Below are positions 12,301 through 19,446 of a stretch of DNA of 20,498 bases, piece after piece. The stretch's first letter is position 1; each line of letters opens with the position of its first letter. Below the pieces are notes generated by a model. That model saw only the letters and a program-made list of their open reading frames with translations. It was not told the DNA's origin and ran no database searches. A program made the translations under genes and the position numbers. The DNA is from Saccoglossus kowalevskii (taxonomy: Eukaryota; Hemichordata; Enteropneusta; Harrimaniidae), in contig NW_003133845.1 in the NCBI RefSeq assembly GCF_000003605.2, positions 347,478-367,975 on the forward strand, in the 5' to 3' direction.

Positions 12301-15300
12301 ATTAGAGAGTGTACTAAAAAATAACCAAAGTACAACTTTGTACTGCATGGTAATATCTGTTATCAGCAAATTCTGATATAAACAGTTCAGATAATATTTT
12401 TCAAAATGGCAGATAGCATGCTACAGTAGATAGAATCAACACCCCAAATTAACAAACCTAATTAACACAGAAAGATTTGGGTGAGCATGTACAATTTTGC
12501 TGAAAAACACCAATTTAAAATAAAAAAAGAAGGAATACTCCATCTAAAACCAATAAAGAAATATACACTATACCTTGAATTGTCCACCAAGTGTTAGATT
12601 CTTTCTGCTAGCTTTAGGTGGTGGCTGCATAAACCTCTATTGTAAATACAAAATTAATACATGTCAAAACTCATTTGCATATTTATATTAACCTTTTGAA
12701 CACTATAGTTTTGTTGCCGTGGTCCGTACAACAGTAGCGTTCAACACACGCTTCACTGAACCGTAATACCCCAAACATTCTTACAGTGAGCTATTCAGCG
12801 AAAAAGCATGAACGTAAAAACATGTAATAATTCATAATATTATACATCTGTCACAGTAACGCCATAAGTTACAGCATACCATAATAATATTCCTCTATTT
12901 ACTCATTTGATGAGCATTTATGTTTTTTTTCAAATCAAAGTTCATATTAATTATTAACTATTACAACCTTGACCATAGAAAACCTAGATTAAATAAAAAA
13001 AGTCCCCACTCAGTTTTTAGTGATTGTAAACAATAGTTCCAAATAATTATTTACACTCGTGACAGACATGATACAAAGTGGAACCAGTTTATTTGTGCAG
13101 TTTTTTCCTATATTCTGACCATGACATTCATAATGCATTTCTAGCATGAAAATAACGATCAACCATTTTGAATTAGATTCTGAAACAGATGCACATGTAA
13201 TGTTTGAATATGATAAATCCAGCCATGAGTCAGCCATTTTGAACAAGACATGAATGTCACAGTCCCGGTTATTTGATTATATAGTAGTACAAGAAACATC
13301 TGCAAACAGGTGAATGAATATGTACTCTATGTGGGTAGAACTCATTATAAAGTGATTTCCCATAATCTAGTTTTGTACTGACAACTAAAAACTTCCACTG
13401 ACCCATATTCAGAATCTACTAAGTGCAACAAAACTATTTGTCATACATGTATACTTGCTCAAGAAACTGCATTCATAAATCTGAGTGAACCTTAATGTAC
13501 ATGACTTCTTTGTTTATTAAGGTCTTAGTATATTACCAGGACCTGGGTCAAATCAAAGATCAAATAACTGCATTGTTTTAATTTGCATATTTTTGGGAGG
13601 GTGTGGTAATTATTGCCAAATGCACATCTACTCGTGCCAAAGTGTAATCATACCAAATATGAATAAAATTGACACGGTGGTGGTAGAGATAGCAGCAAAT
13701 AACTGCATTGATCTAATTTGCATATTTTGGGGAGGGCGTGGCCATTACTGTCAGAAGCACATCTACTTGTGTCAAGGTGTAATCCTACCAAATATGAATG
13801 AAATCAACTCAATGGTTGCTGAGATCAAAGGAAATAACTGGATTTGGCTAAATTGAATATTTTTTGGGTAGGTGTGGTCATATGAATAATGACCTAAAAG
13901 ATGACTTCTGATGATAAGAAAGCTATTTTGAAATTGGGTTCTGAGGTTCTGCAAAGTTGGTTCTGAGTTCTGAAAAGTATACATTACCGATCAAATACAT
14001 TTGGTAAAACTTGTGAATCAGAAACAGGAATTCATGAATCTGAATCTGAATTTAACAGAGAATCATTTATTCTGAGCATGCTCAGTTGCTCTGTCAATAG
14101 TGGAGAGAGGTAATTTTGGATGAAAATCTTGAAAAAGACCCACTTAGAATTTTCAGATCTGGAAAAGAAAATTACGTGCATATGTAACACGTACAGACTT
14201 GTTCATCAACCTGCCAAGTTTCATTGACATCTGCTGCAGAGTCTCTGAGAAAATGTGAGAGATAACTTGCAGCAACTTGAAAATGAAAGTAAAATTGAGA
14301 AGAAAAGAAAATGAGAAAGAAAATAAAATTAGTACTACCCATTTGCCTGAACAGGGACTAATCAAATCTGGAGGGAAAATGATGTGAATTAAGAACCCAT
14401 TATGTTTAATGGACATATCAAGTTTGAATGAAACATGTCCACAACCAAGATCTAGTTCTGGAATGGCAAATTACATTTTTTTTAGTTAGTGCAACCACAA
14501 GAAGAAGACAAATTTAGGTGAAATTTTATGATTTTCTTGAAAAATATACATAGAACATGTACCATAATCAAACTTGGATGTAGTGTTCTACTGCTGTATT
14601 GTTTGACCTAGTCTTGTCTTGTAATTAAGCGGGCATGCTCAGTAGTGCCTAGCAACCAAGAGTTCAGTCATCATTTTGGTAAAATAAACAAAACAGTTTT
14701 CTCCCTCTCATGATGATTCTTTGAGAACATTACAGCCAATATTCTAAACTGGTTAATATTCAAGTTGCATAGAAATTCGATAAAAACCTGTTTTAAGTAT
14801 TGTAACTACAAGAAAACAATGACAACAACAATAATGACAGACATTTTCCCTCTCATATACATATACCTTGCCTGTCATCTACAAGGATATGAACAAGGTA
14901 GATAATGCAGCTTAAGTATGACAATAAAAATGTACCTTTTTTCTACTGAATCCTCTACTTGTTCTCATCTGCAGTGCCAGAGTACCAGTTCTTGTTATAG
15001 TGCCTGTTACAATGAAAATAAGACAACATATAGCAAGCATATCAGCTGTTGTATGATAGTGACAGATTGCTAAAACGTCCGACTTGATATGTCTTTTGTA
15101 GGACTCATTATTTTGGATAGCTTAGGTTATGTATTTCGGGCAGATTGATCCCAGCAGTGTGTTCCCTCCTAAGCCGCTTGTTGCCAAATAAAGTTCACTT
15201 ACTAGTATAAGTATATCATTAACATTTCCTGACAGAGATATAACAACATTGATGTGATTATTTTTAGATACATGTCGTTATAGAGTTCTGATTTTTGTTT

Positions 15301-18300
15301 ACAGAGTTGAGAAAACTTGTCGATTTATAACAAATGTATTTTAATTCTTTTTTTAAATGACCACGTTTCACTTTAATTATACCGGTAATGCTATGATATG
15401 GAGAATAGTCAAAGCTAGTCAAAACAAATTTCCATGAATCAAACTAAATCAAGGTGACTACTTTGATACAACATGACACAAAAAAGAACTGATTAAAGGA
15501 AAGTAATTCTCACAAAATGTTCTCATCAGTTACGATTTTATAAAACCTTTGAGGAATTGCAGACTTCATAATTTGGTTGTCAAAGATGAATTTAGGCTGT
15601 TTCCTCGACTTTGGCTGTTTTCATTGGCCGTTCGACTGGCGTTCTACAGCAGCATGTGCAGATTCCATAGAAATATGTGGTACAGTGGTGTGCGTCTTAG
15701 GAACGTAGAGTGTTATGTGATGTAGCACCGCCCGAAGAATATATAAAAAAAAAAACATGTATGCATATACAGAATCTCTGAAATGTTATATGGAAAGATA
15801 TGTTCTTTAGACACTCTTACCTCTGAATATCTGATTTAGTAACGCATTTTTGCTCTCCTTTAATAACTGTATCACTCCATTTGGTAGAGTATCTCGATTC
15901 TTTTCAAGAAATCCTTGCGCATCATATTCAACCTATTAGGTGTATAATCCTGCTATTAATTTAGGAATAATAACACAACTAAACATACAATTACTTTCTA
16001 AAATACTCTAAAGTGTTTAATTTCTGAGAACGGAGAATTGTGATTATATGATTTAATTGCATTTGTAGAGACACAATTTGGCTGTGTCTTTAGGACGTAT
16101 TCTAGTGAAATTATGCAAAGCAGTTTAACGATTATTTAAGATAAACTTGGGTTATGTCCATCATTTTGTATTCTGTTTACTTGCCCATTTACATTATTTA
16201 ATAAAAATTATTATTGCTTTGTGCACATTTTTATCAATTGTTCAAATATTGGCAGTAGTGAACAATACAATTATTTTATTTTTGGGTGTGAATGACAAGT
16301 CATATTAACCAGTCAGTGCAAACACACAACATCGTGAACGAGTGCATTATAATGTTAGTATTAATTTACGGTACATGTGGACACATAGTAACAATATATA
16401 ATTGACTTACCCTGGCAGCATAGTGGTCTATGCTAAATATATTATTAGATGCAACTCTTGATTTGATATAGAAATGATTACCAGCAAAGTTATGATTCAT
16501 CTTTTCAACAAAAGTATGATCTGATGCCTGAAATATGCAATTGAGGAATACACTTTTATCGTCACATACCTGAGGGGTACATACTTATTATCATATACCT
16601 AAGGGGTACCATATCTTTTTCAAACAATTGAGTACCTTGTACATGTCTAACAAGTGTCACCAATCACCATAGGGGTTACCCATCTACATATACAAAGCAG
16701 GAACCCAATGTACAGTCAAAATATTTAACAGCAAATTTACTACAAGATGATTGTAAATTCTTACCTGAGGAAACTGGCATTCTTCATCCAATAGAGTTAA
16801 AATTCCAATCGGCTTACCCAAGAATAAATCCTAAAATGAGTAATTTCAAATTAATAATATTTGTTTGAAAACATTCTATGCACTTATTAACACATAAATA
16901 TTACAAAAAATGAAATACATTAAATTATAAACAAATACATCAAAATAAAAAAAAAAAACTTATACTAACAAGAAGCGGCTGATTATTGACAAAAGGGATA
17001 TTGGTCCAGTCAATTCCTTCACTTTGGTATTCTTCTTGCTCCATCATAAAAATATGCTATGAAAAGAAAAAAATAACATTTAGTTAAAGCAAGTACATTT
17101 GCATTAACAATTTGCCTTACCAATATATTCAGGATTTCTCACCAAACTTACATCTACCTGTTTGTACTGAATCATTTATATGAAAATAACTCAATTTTGA
17201 TATTTTAGTTTGGTATAAATTGCAATTATTATTAAGGTATATCAAGAACATACTACAAATTTACTCATCATTGTATCTGCACGCAAATGGTCAAATCAAA
17301 TGGTCTTGCATTTCATTTTAGAAGGTTCTGTTTACGGTCATACATACCCTCCAATTAAAATGTGTGGAAATGTCATGGTAGGATACCTACTTACAATATT
17401 TCATATTTTTAGACAAGTGACTTGACAGTTGAAATAGCTCCACTGTCCTTATAAGAACATTGAGTTTGCCAAATCGAGCAACACACACCCATAAGATAAA
17501 TAGTGGTTGACCCACAAACAAAAAAGTATCTTGGTTCTGGCTGTTGAAAACATCATCAAAATACAAATTGTATAATGTACACCTCAAATATCAAAGCAAT
17601 CGGGTTAGTAGTGTTCAAGAAGTTGAAAATAACACTTTTTATCAAAAATGACAAAAATATTTGCCAAAAATAGAGAATTGAAGTTATTGCATTAAATGAA
17701 TAAATCTGTCAGAAGTCTACTCAAGGTACCTATATACCATGTATCAAAGTAATTGATATGGTAATTTTCAAGAAGAAGTTGAAAATATCATCTTTTTACC
17801 AAAAACAACAAAATATTCACCAAAAATAGAGAATTGAAGTTATTGCATGAAATGAACAAATCTGTCAGAGGTCTACTCAAGGTACCTATATACCATGTAT
17901 CACGGCAATTGACCAGGTAGTTTTTAAGAATAAGTTAAAAATATCATCTTTTTACCAAAAACAACAAAAATATTCACCAAAAAAAGAGAATTTTGTTCTG
18001 GGAGTAATGTGTAACATATTTCCAATTATGAATTTATTTTTAAGTAATTTTTATCATTGTGGTGTTTTATTTACTTCTGTAATCATTGACAGACTAACTG
18101 TGGTATATATGGATGTAACTGGTGTATATAGATGTAACTGTGGTATATATACATACACTGTGATATATATACATGTAACTGTGGTATATCAGAAAGACTT
18201 GCATAGTCTGAAATAAGCACACAAAACTGACTATAATCATGCCTTTGAAATTCTGTCAAATAAAAGGGAAATGCATTACCTGGTTAAAAAAGAACTGAAG

Positions 18301-19299
18301 TTGCTCGTTGGCAAGATTAATGCAAGCCTGCTCAAAACTGTTTTTCTGAAAATGTTCAAATCCAAAAATATCCAGTATTCCTAAAAAAAAAGAACAAATT
18401 CTGGTAAAGTCATTGATAAATAAATGTTAAAATAAAAAAAAAAATGTTGTTTCAAATCAGAAGTGATTATTTCCATGACTACAAACATACTCACCAATTT
18501 CCTTAGTTTCATTTATTGATATTTCTTCTGCTGGTGCCAGTAACTGATTTATTTTATTTACAATCCAACCAAATAAACGACCATACAATGCTTTAGATAT
18601 AGCATCACAACAATCTATAAAAACAAAAGAATTTCCAAACATTAGTGTTTCAAATAAGAGGCAATAAACTTAACAACAATAATTATACATCTGTCACCGT
18701 AACGTTATAAGTTACAGCGTGTTGTAATATTGCGGTAGTTTCATCCTACCATATAAGGAAATGCAAATTCCAAATATGGAATGATTACGTGCGTAAGCGT
18801 CCTCTAATAACAGAAACAAACATGGCTGCCACCAGAGTTTGGCGGGACTCCACACAAAGAAGTTCGCTTATTCTGTTCTAAACGTATTGGATTTCGGCAT
18901 TCCCATGATGTATCCTTGGAAGGAAGAGATGTATAATAATATGGTTATTACGAGGATACCTCAGACAGTACGCAGCGCATCGTCTTTGTACTGTCTTTGT
19001 GCATACTTTGAGGTATTCTCGTAATAACCTTATATTATACTCACAATATGTTTATGAAAGAAGACAGCAGCAAATTGCTGCGAATGTACAATCAAGCACA
19101 TGGTTTTACATCAACATAACAGTTATCTCTAAAAATATATTGTGGGTGTACTTTCCATCTCTGACCTTTGAACTGAATTTAAGGTCATACCTTGAGCGAC
19201 ATCCTTGGTATAATTTCTGACTACAAGTTCTCCCTTAGTCACATGTTCACTGTGCGTCAAGACACCTTCCAGAGATTGCTGGTCGAGTCCCAACAAATT
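3310..19299 (-). CDS. Unconventional myosin (class III-like) with C-terminal SH2 domain, 5'-partial, 22 exons
   Basis: An actin-based motor joined to a phosphotyrosine reader. The 22 exons total 2361 nt (786 residues plus stop), and all splice phases match. Motor (about 1-382): putative TEDS residue E24, DAISK (40-44), relay motif DIFGFE (80-85), [13 protein letters not shown] (210-217), loop 2 rich in K/R (about 250-275), [11 protein letters not shown] (295-305), SH1-type CGMLET (325-330) and KVFLKYYH (385-392). Neck: one IQ motif, [12 protein letters not shown] (410-421). Linker: proline-rich, then acidic (512-534). SH2 (573-666): WFHG start and YLIRVSES (595-602), with the phosphate-binding Arg at 598. 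Tail: SDYAEL (671-676), PPLRPPPP (688-695), PPLPER (723-728) and C-terminal KGKKKR. The P-loop, switch I and any N-terminal domain such as the kinase of class III myosins must lie beyond 20498. The motor and SH2 identities are firm. The class III assignment rests on overall similarity of loop 2, HYA..V.YDA and FLKYYH and is moderate. Confidence 0.93.
3409..3607 (+). repeat. Dispersed intronic repeat, copy A
   Basis: Shares blocks in order with 4909-5062: TTAGTTTATAAA, AATATCAATC, TTGTCTATGCCCATAAT, AGTGACAT and a GCTGATTGGATGATGT block near the end. Longer than copy B by indels. No coding potential or clear termini; the family is unknown. Confidence 0.75.
4336..4538. mobile_element. MITE with TACTGTA-type terminal inverted repeats (type 1)
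   Basis: A 203-bp non-coding element. The left end TACTGTGAAATACTTTATTT and the right end, read in reverse complement, TACTGTAGAATACTTTATTT continue as imperfect inverted repeats for about 45 bp (both reaching TTTTCGCT). Ends in TA, which would fit a TA target-site duplication of Tc1/mariner-type elements (inference). Confidence 0.88.
4601..4813. mobile_element. MITE with TACTGTA-type terminal inverted repeats (type 2)
   Basis: A 213-bp element. The left end TACTGTAAAAAGATTAAT and the reverse complement of the right end TACTGTAAAATGACTAAT match, and both go on to CACTGGGTTT and TTTCGCTGATT. The interior has further copies of AAACCCACTGAAT. It shares the terminal TACTGTA with the element 63 bp away but differs inside. 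Confidence 0.88.
4909..5062 (+). repeat. Dispersed intronic repeat, copy B
   Basis: Direct-orientation diverged copy of 3409-3607, 1.5 kb away in the same intron, with the same ordered blocks ending GCTGATTGGATGATGTCGAA. Either a local segmental duplication or two insertions of one element. Confidence 0.75.
5471..5632 (-). CDS. Myosin exon 21: SH3-ligand and basic Ser/Gln-rich tail
   Basis: Residues 715-768, starting [20 protein letters not shown], then a basic stretch [13 protein letters not shown] and a Gln/Ser-rich run ending LSLIKDQ. PPLPER matches the class II SH3 ligand PxxPxR. The acceptor is GAATTCTCAG and the donor CAG|GTACAG; phase 0. Confidence 0.88.
5633..6496. other. Intron 20
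   Basis: An intron of 864 bp, AT-rich. I see no repeat family member, no nested gene and no protein-like open frame in it. Confidence 0.6.
6497..6640 (-). CDS. Myosin exon 20: ITIM-like tyrosine and polyproline tail
   Basis: Residues 667-714, [20 protein letters not shown], then [10 protein letters not shown] and on to ARIYPDLT. S671-x-Y673-x-x-L676 fits the ITIM consensus, and PPLRPPPP is an SH3/WW/EVH1-type ligand. The acceptor is TTGTCTTCAG and the donor ACT|GTTAGT; phase 0. Confidence 0.88.
6641..6978. other. Intron 19 with short tandem repeat
   Basis: An intron of 338 bp. At about 6736-6780 it holds nearly four copies of a 12-bp unit, AACATCAATATG. Otherwise AT-rich and featureless. 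Confidence 0.65.
6736..6780 (+). repeat. 12-bp microsatellite-like tandem repeat
   Basis: The unit AACATCAATATG is repeated with few changes, the last copies drifting to GGACATTAATA. No function suggested. Confidence 0.8.
6979..7026 (-). CDS. Myosin exon 19: SH2 C-terminal strand
   Basis: Residues 651-666, [16 protein letters not shown]. This completes the SH2 domain in the 'P..PFG+.LT.PC' style seen in SH2D2A/HSH2D/SH2D7-like adaptors. A tiny 48-nt exon; acceptor ATTTGCAG, donor CAG|GTGAGT; phase 0. Confidence 0.9.
7099..7130. mobile_element. Solo MITE terminus next to a splice donor
   Basis: ATTCCAAGCGAAAATAAAGT and the following TATTCTACAGTA are identical to the right end of the MITE at 4336-4538. 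The rest of the element is missing. The terminal TACTGTA begins 5 nt inside the intron after exon 18. Confidence 0.85.
7136..7253 (-). CDS. Myosin exon 18: SH2 C-terminal half
   Basis: Residues 611-650, [20 protein letters not shown] then [24 protein letters not shown] carries the betaD histidine typical of SH2 domains, and SLSALVKYH is the alphaB helix. The acceptor is ACATTGCAG and the donor AAG|GTAACT; phase 2 to 0. A MITE remnant starts 5 nt beyond the donor junction. Confidence 0.94.
7373..7462 (-). CDS. Myosin exon 17: SH2 core with FLVRES-type motif
   Basis: Residues 581-610, [20 protein letters not shown] then [17 protein letters not shown] is the betaB FLVRES equivalent, and R598 is the invariant phosphotyrosine-binding arginine, so the domain should bind ligand. 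The acceptor is TTGTTTACAG and the donor AG|GTCAGT; phase 2 to 2. Confidence 0.95.
7463..8550. other. Intron 16, carries a MITE
   Basis: An intron of 1088 bp between the two exons that split the SH2 alphaA helix. It holds a G9 run at about 7712-7720 and the complete MITE at 8018-8398. The open frame at 8027-8224 lies wholly in that element and is not a gene. Confidence 0.7.
8018..8398. mobile_element. Complete 381-bp MITE with 25-bp perfect terminal inverted repeats
   Basis: The ends AGAGGTACATTACTTGGGG TTTGCA and their exact reverse complement (8374-8398) form 25-bp perfect inverted repeats. Similarity continues imperfectly through GGTGACAT, AAGATCCC and beyond. No transposase. A clear target-site duplication is not visible. 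A truncated inverted copy lies at 1-315. Confidence 0.9.
8551..8759 (-). CDS. Myosin exon 16: acidic linker and start of SH2
   Basis: Residues 512-580 and two bases of codon 581. It opens with a strongly acidic run ([20 protein letters not shown]), then [19 protein letters not shown], and ends [14 protein letters not shown]573-F574-H575-G576 is the canonical N-terminal signature of SH2 domains and ITRR includes the alphaA arginine. The acceptor is TTCCTCCCAAG and the donor AG|GTATGT; phase 0 to 2. Confidence 0.93.
8964..9094 (-). CDS. Myosin exon 15: proline-rich linker
   Basis: Residues 468-511, starting [20 protein letters not shown], then [20 protein letters not shown] and PPNE. This is a flexible linker with PAPPLP that could bind SH3 or WW domains (inference). 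The acceptor is CATTTTCCAG and the donor GAG|GTAATT; phase 1 to 0. Confidence 0.85.
9211..9375 (-). CDS. Myosin exon 14: IQ motif and neck helix
   Basis: Residues 413-467. [12 protein letters not shown] completes one IQ motif (V410-Q411, R415-G416, R420), the calmodulin or light-chain site. A charged helix [20 protein letters not shown] follows, then a lysine-rich linker. No second IQ is seen, so the lever arm is short. The acceptor is TTTTCTCAG and the donor G|GTAAAC; phase 1 to 1. Confidence 0.93.
9376..10045. other. Intron 13
   Basis: An intron of 670 bp between the two halves of the IQ motif. AT-rich, with (TTAA)n-like text near 9950; nothing coding or structured recognised. Confidence 0.6.
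10046..10137 (-). CDS. Myosin exon 13: converter end, lever arm start
   Basis: Residues 383-412, [20 protein letters not shown] then [18 protein letters not shown] is the last strand of the motor in class III-type spelling. The first half of the IQ motif (VQR) closes the exon. The acceptor is TTCTCTAG and the donor G|GTAAAT; phase 2 to 1. Confidence 0.95.
10138..10494. other. Intron 12
   Basis: An intron of 357 bp, AT-rich; I see nothing in it beyond its splice signals. Confidence 0.6.
10495..10590 (-). CDS. Myosin exon 12: converter
   Basis: Residues 350-382, [20 protein letters not shown] then [12 protein letters not shown]. It matches the converter pattern 'RY..L........C..IL...G...W.+GK.KVF'. 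The acceptor is TTTCACTAG and the donor GG|GTAAGT; phase 2 to 2. Confidence 0.93.
10880..11220. promoter_or_regulatory. Intronic CpG-rich island, possible internal promoter
   Basis: About 33 CpG (hand count) in 340 bp, in a gene whose introns otherwise lack CpG. It contains the palindrome TCTCGCGAGA at 10897-10906, further CGCG words and a homopurine/pyrimidine stretch. In animals such unmethylated islands often mark promoters. It sits upstream, in gene direction, of the exons for neck and SH2, so it could start a short transcript (inference). A CpG-bearing repeat is the alternative. Confidence 0.4.
10897..10906. promoter_or_regulatory. TCTCGCGAGA palindrome
   Basis: Exact 10-bp match to the palindromic motif known from CpG-island core promoters in mammals, where BANP (and formerly Kaiso) has been reported as binder. 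Whether this holds in this organism is unknown. Confidence 0.45.
11253..11338 (-). CDS. Myosin exon 11: SH1 helix and converter start
   Basis: Residues 322-349, [20 protein letters not shown] then PSFTEFVS. This is the SH1 helix with the reactive-thiol position C325, followed by the converter. The donor AT|GTGAGT joins to A, giving Ile where many myosins carry Arg before Tyr. Phase 0 to 2. Confidence 0.95.
11801..11850 (+). repeat. Twin short hairpins
   Basis: GCTCCCA/TGGGAGC (7-bp stem, 9-nt loop, 11801-11823) is followed after six bases by CCAGGC/GCCTGG (6-bp stem, 9-nt loop, 11830-11850). Probably part of an unrecognised repeat. Confidence 0.6.
11961..12143 (+). repeat. Dispersed GC-richer repeat, copy 1
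   Basis: A diverged direct copy of 15570-15745. Shared ordered blocks are AATTTGGTTGT, TTTTC.TTGACTT, GGCGTTC..CAGCAG-like, ATAGAA.. .TGG.. .AGTG.TG, and CCCGA.GAATAT.TA. The copy ends about 6 nt from the exon 10 splice donor. Confidence 0.7.
12150..12269 (-). CDS. Myosin exon 10: HFVRCIKPN block
   Basis: Residues 282-321, [20 protein letters not shown] then [20 protein letters not shown]. The [11 protein letters not shown] motif is near-universal in myosins. The acceptor is TTATTTTAG and the donor CAA|GTAAGT; phase 0. Confidence 0.97.
12574..12636 (-). CDS. Myosin exon 9: loop 2 (3' part)
   Basis: Residues 261-281, [13 protein letters not shown] then LTLGGQFK, which leads into the 'F..SL..LM' helix. 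It follows the longest intron in the window (2.3 kb). The acceptor is ACAATAG and the donor AAG|GTATAG; phase 0. Confidence 0.85.
12841..12890 (+). repeat. Short dispersed repeat, copy 1
   Basis: TATACATCTGTCACAGTAAC followed by GCCATAAGTTACAGC. It matches 18684-18730 closely. The core GTAAC...GTTAC is an inverted repeat. Confidence 0.75.
13561..13880 (+). repeat. 135-bp tandem repeat, about 2.4 units
   Basis: Units start at 13561, 13696 and 13831 with [CG]AAATAACTG, and each has an AATTTGCATATTTT...GGAGGG.GTGG-type block. Because 135 is a multiple of three, an 87-codon frame (13593-13856) stays open across units; this looks like a by-product and not a gene. Confidence 0.88.
14936..15003 (-). 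CDS. Myosin exon 8: loop 2 (5' part)
   Basis: Residues 238-260, a basic stretch [20 protein letters not shown] ending KK. The position between EKNRDTLP and the HFVRCIKPN block identifies it as loop 2, the charged actin contact. The T.TGTLA spelling recalls class III myosins. The acceptor is TTGTAACAG and the donor AAG|GTACAT; phase 1 to 0. Confidence 0.85.
15004..15820. other. Intron 7
   Basis: An intron of 817 bp. It holds the repeat copy at 15570-15745; the rest is AT-rich with nothing recognised. Confidence 0.6.
15570..15745 (+). repeat. Dispersed GC-richer repeat, copy 2
   Basis: The second copy of the repeat at 11961-12143, in the same orientation, in intron 7. It ends about 75 bp from exon 7. 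Family unknown; no terminal inverted repeats seen. Confidence 0.7.
15821..15932 (-). CDS. Myosin exon 7: [11 protein letters not shown] motif
   Basis: Residues 201-237, [17 protein letters not shown] then the helix ending NALLNQIFR, the actin-binding lower 50K helix-turn-helix. The acceptor is CACCTAATAG and the donor G|GTAAGA; phase 0 to 1. Confidence 0.96.
15933..16410. other. Intron 6
   Basis: An intron of 478 bp, AT-rich; I see nothing beyond its splice sites. Confidence 0.6.
16411..16527 (-). CDS. Myosin exon 6: lower 50K region
   Basis: Residues 162-200, from [10 protein letters not shown] to FSIDHYAAR. It holds the conserved 'F.I.HYA..V' strand that precedes YD..GFLEKN. The acceptor is ATATTTCAG and the donor AGG|GTAAGT; phase 0. 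Confidence 0.93.
16765..16830 (-). CDS. Myosin exon 5: GIL.LLDEEC motif
   Basis: Residues 140-161, [18 protein letters not shown] followed by QFPQ, a hallmark motor-domain block. The acceptor is CATTTTAG and the donor CAG|GTAAGA; phase 0 both ends. Confidence 0.95.
16970..17056 (-). CDS. Myosin exon 4: relay helix end
   Basis: Residues 111-139, starting [17 protein letters not shown]. It continues the FNQ of exon 3 into the conserved 'HIF..EQEEY..EGI.W' motif. The acceptor is TTTCATAG and the donor CTT|GTTAGT; phase 0 both ends. Confidence 0.95.
17589..17994 (+). repeat. Tandem repeat of about 155 bp, 2.6 units
   Basis: Units start with TATCA at 17589, 17742 and 17898 (spacing 153 and 156 bp). 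Each runs through TTCAAGAA..AAGTTGAAAAT, TTACCAAAAACAACAAAA, and ends CTCAAGGTACCTATATACCATG in the first two. Satellite-like; another member lies at the right edge of the window. Confidence 0.88.
18097..18190 (+). repeat. Short degenerate tandem repeat
   Basis: About four to five copies of a 20-25 bp unit, GATGTAACTGTGGTATATAT with variants. No function suggested. Confidence 0.75.
18280..18380 (-). CDS. Myosin exon 3: switch II / relay helix
   Basis: Encodes residues 77-110 with [17 protein letters not shown] and then [15 protein letters not shown], the near-invariant switch II and relay helix sequence of all myosins. The acceptor is a T-run ending in TAG; the donor is CAG|GTAATG. Phase 1 to 0. 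Confidence 0.97.
18495..18614 (-). CDS. Myosin exon 2: DAISK helix
   Basis: Encodes about residues 37-76, [20 protein letters not shown] and the following loop. This is the standard myosin segment 'RDALAK.LY..LF.WIV..IN'. The acceptor is TTTTTATAG and the donor G|GTGAGT; phase 1 to phase 1. Confidence 0.93.
18684..18730 (+). repeat. Short dispersed repeat, copy 2
   Basis: TATACATCTGTCACCGTAAC followed by GTTATAAGTTACAGC. Same orientation as 12841-12890; here GTAACGTTATAAGTTAC is nearly palindromic. Possibly a MITE end. Confidence 0.75.
18931..19040. repeat. 110-bp foldback (long hairpin)
   Basis: GGTTATTACGAGGATACCTC (18943-18962) pairs with GAGGTATTCTCGTAATAACC (19010-19029) with one mismatch. 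The outer GTATAATA arms (18931 and 19040) and the inner GACAGTAC/GTACTGTC extend the stem. The whole sits in intron 1. It may be a small MITE or a hairpin precursor. Confidence 0.82.
19191..19299 (-). CDS. Myosin exon 1 in window: TEDS-loop region
   Basis: Encodes residues 1-36 (NLLGLDQQ... to ...KDVAQ) plus one base of codon 37. The acceptor is TTTCTGTAG and the donor G|GTATGA; it enters in phase 0 and leaves in phase 1. The stretch KGELVV places Glu24 sixteen residues before the D of DAISK, the TEDS-rule position. The preceding exon is not found in the window. Confidence 0.85.
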
Positions 19300-19446
19300 C
19301 TACAGAAAAAAAATAGAAAAAAATTAACTAACCGATTATCAAAACACTGGTTGCAGTATACTTTTGATGTGTGGTTGCAGGGGATTGTGTAGTTGGATTA
19401 TTCCATTACTTTTGTAGGTACAAAAAACATTGCTGTAATAAATTAG

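Larger units (their letters stand above)
12637..14935. other. Intron 8, long and repeat-bearing
   Basis: An intron of 2.3 kb splitting loop 2. It holds a small repeat (12841-12890), a 135-bp tandem repeat (13561-13880), and between 13900 and 14900 satellite-like text with two copies of GCATGCTCAGT (about 14077 and 14632). Open frames at 13010-13246 and 14153-14416 minus lack protein-like composition. Confidence 0.65.
17057..18279. other. Intron 3, tandem-repeat bearing
   Basis: An intron of 1223 bp. It contains the roughly 155-bp tandem repeat at 17589-17994, preceded by a related stretch from about 17420, and a short array of TGTAACTGTGGTATATATACA-like units at about 18097-18190. Open frames here (17387-17587 minus, 18007-18216 plus) fall in these repeats. 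Confidence 0.65.

Noticed and set aside
14074-14087. Palindrome CTGAGCATGCTCAG as a regulatory site
   Set aside because: The half GCATGCTCAGT recurs at about 14632 in repeat-like surroundings, so it is more likely part of a repeat.
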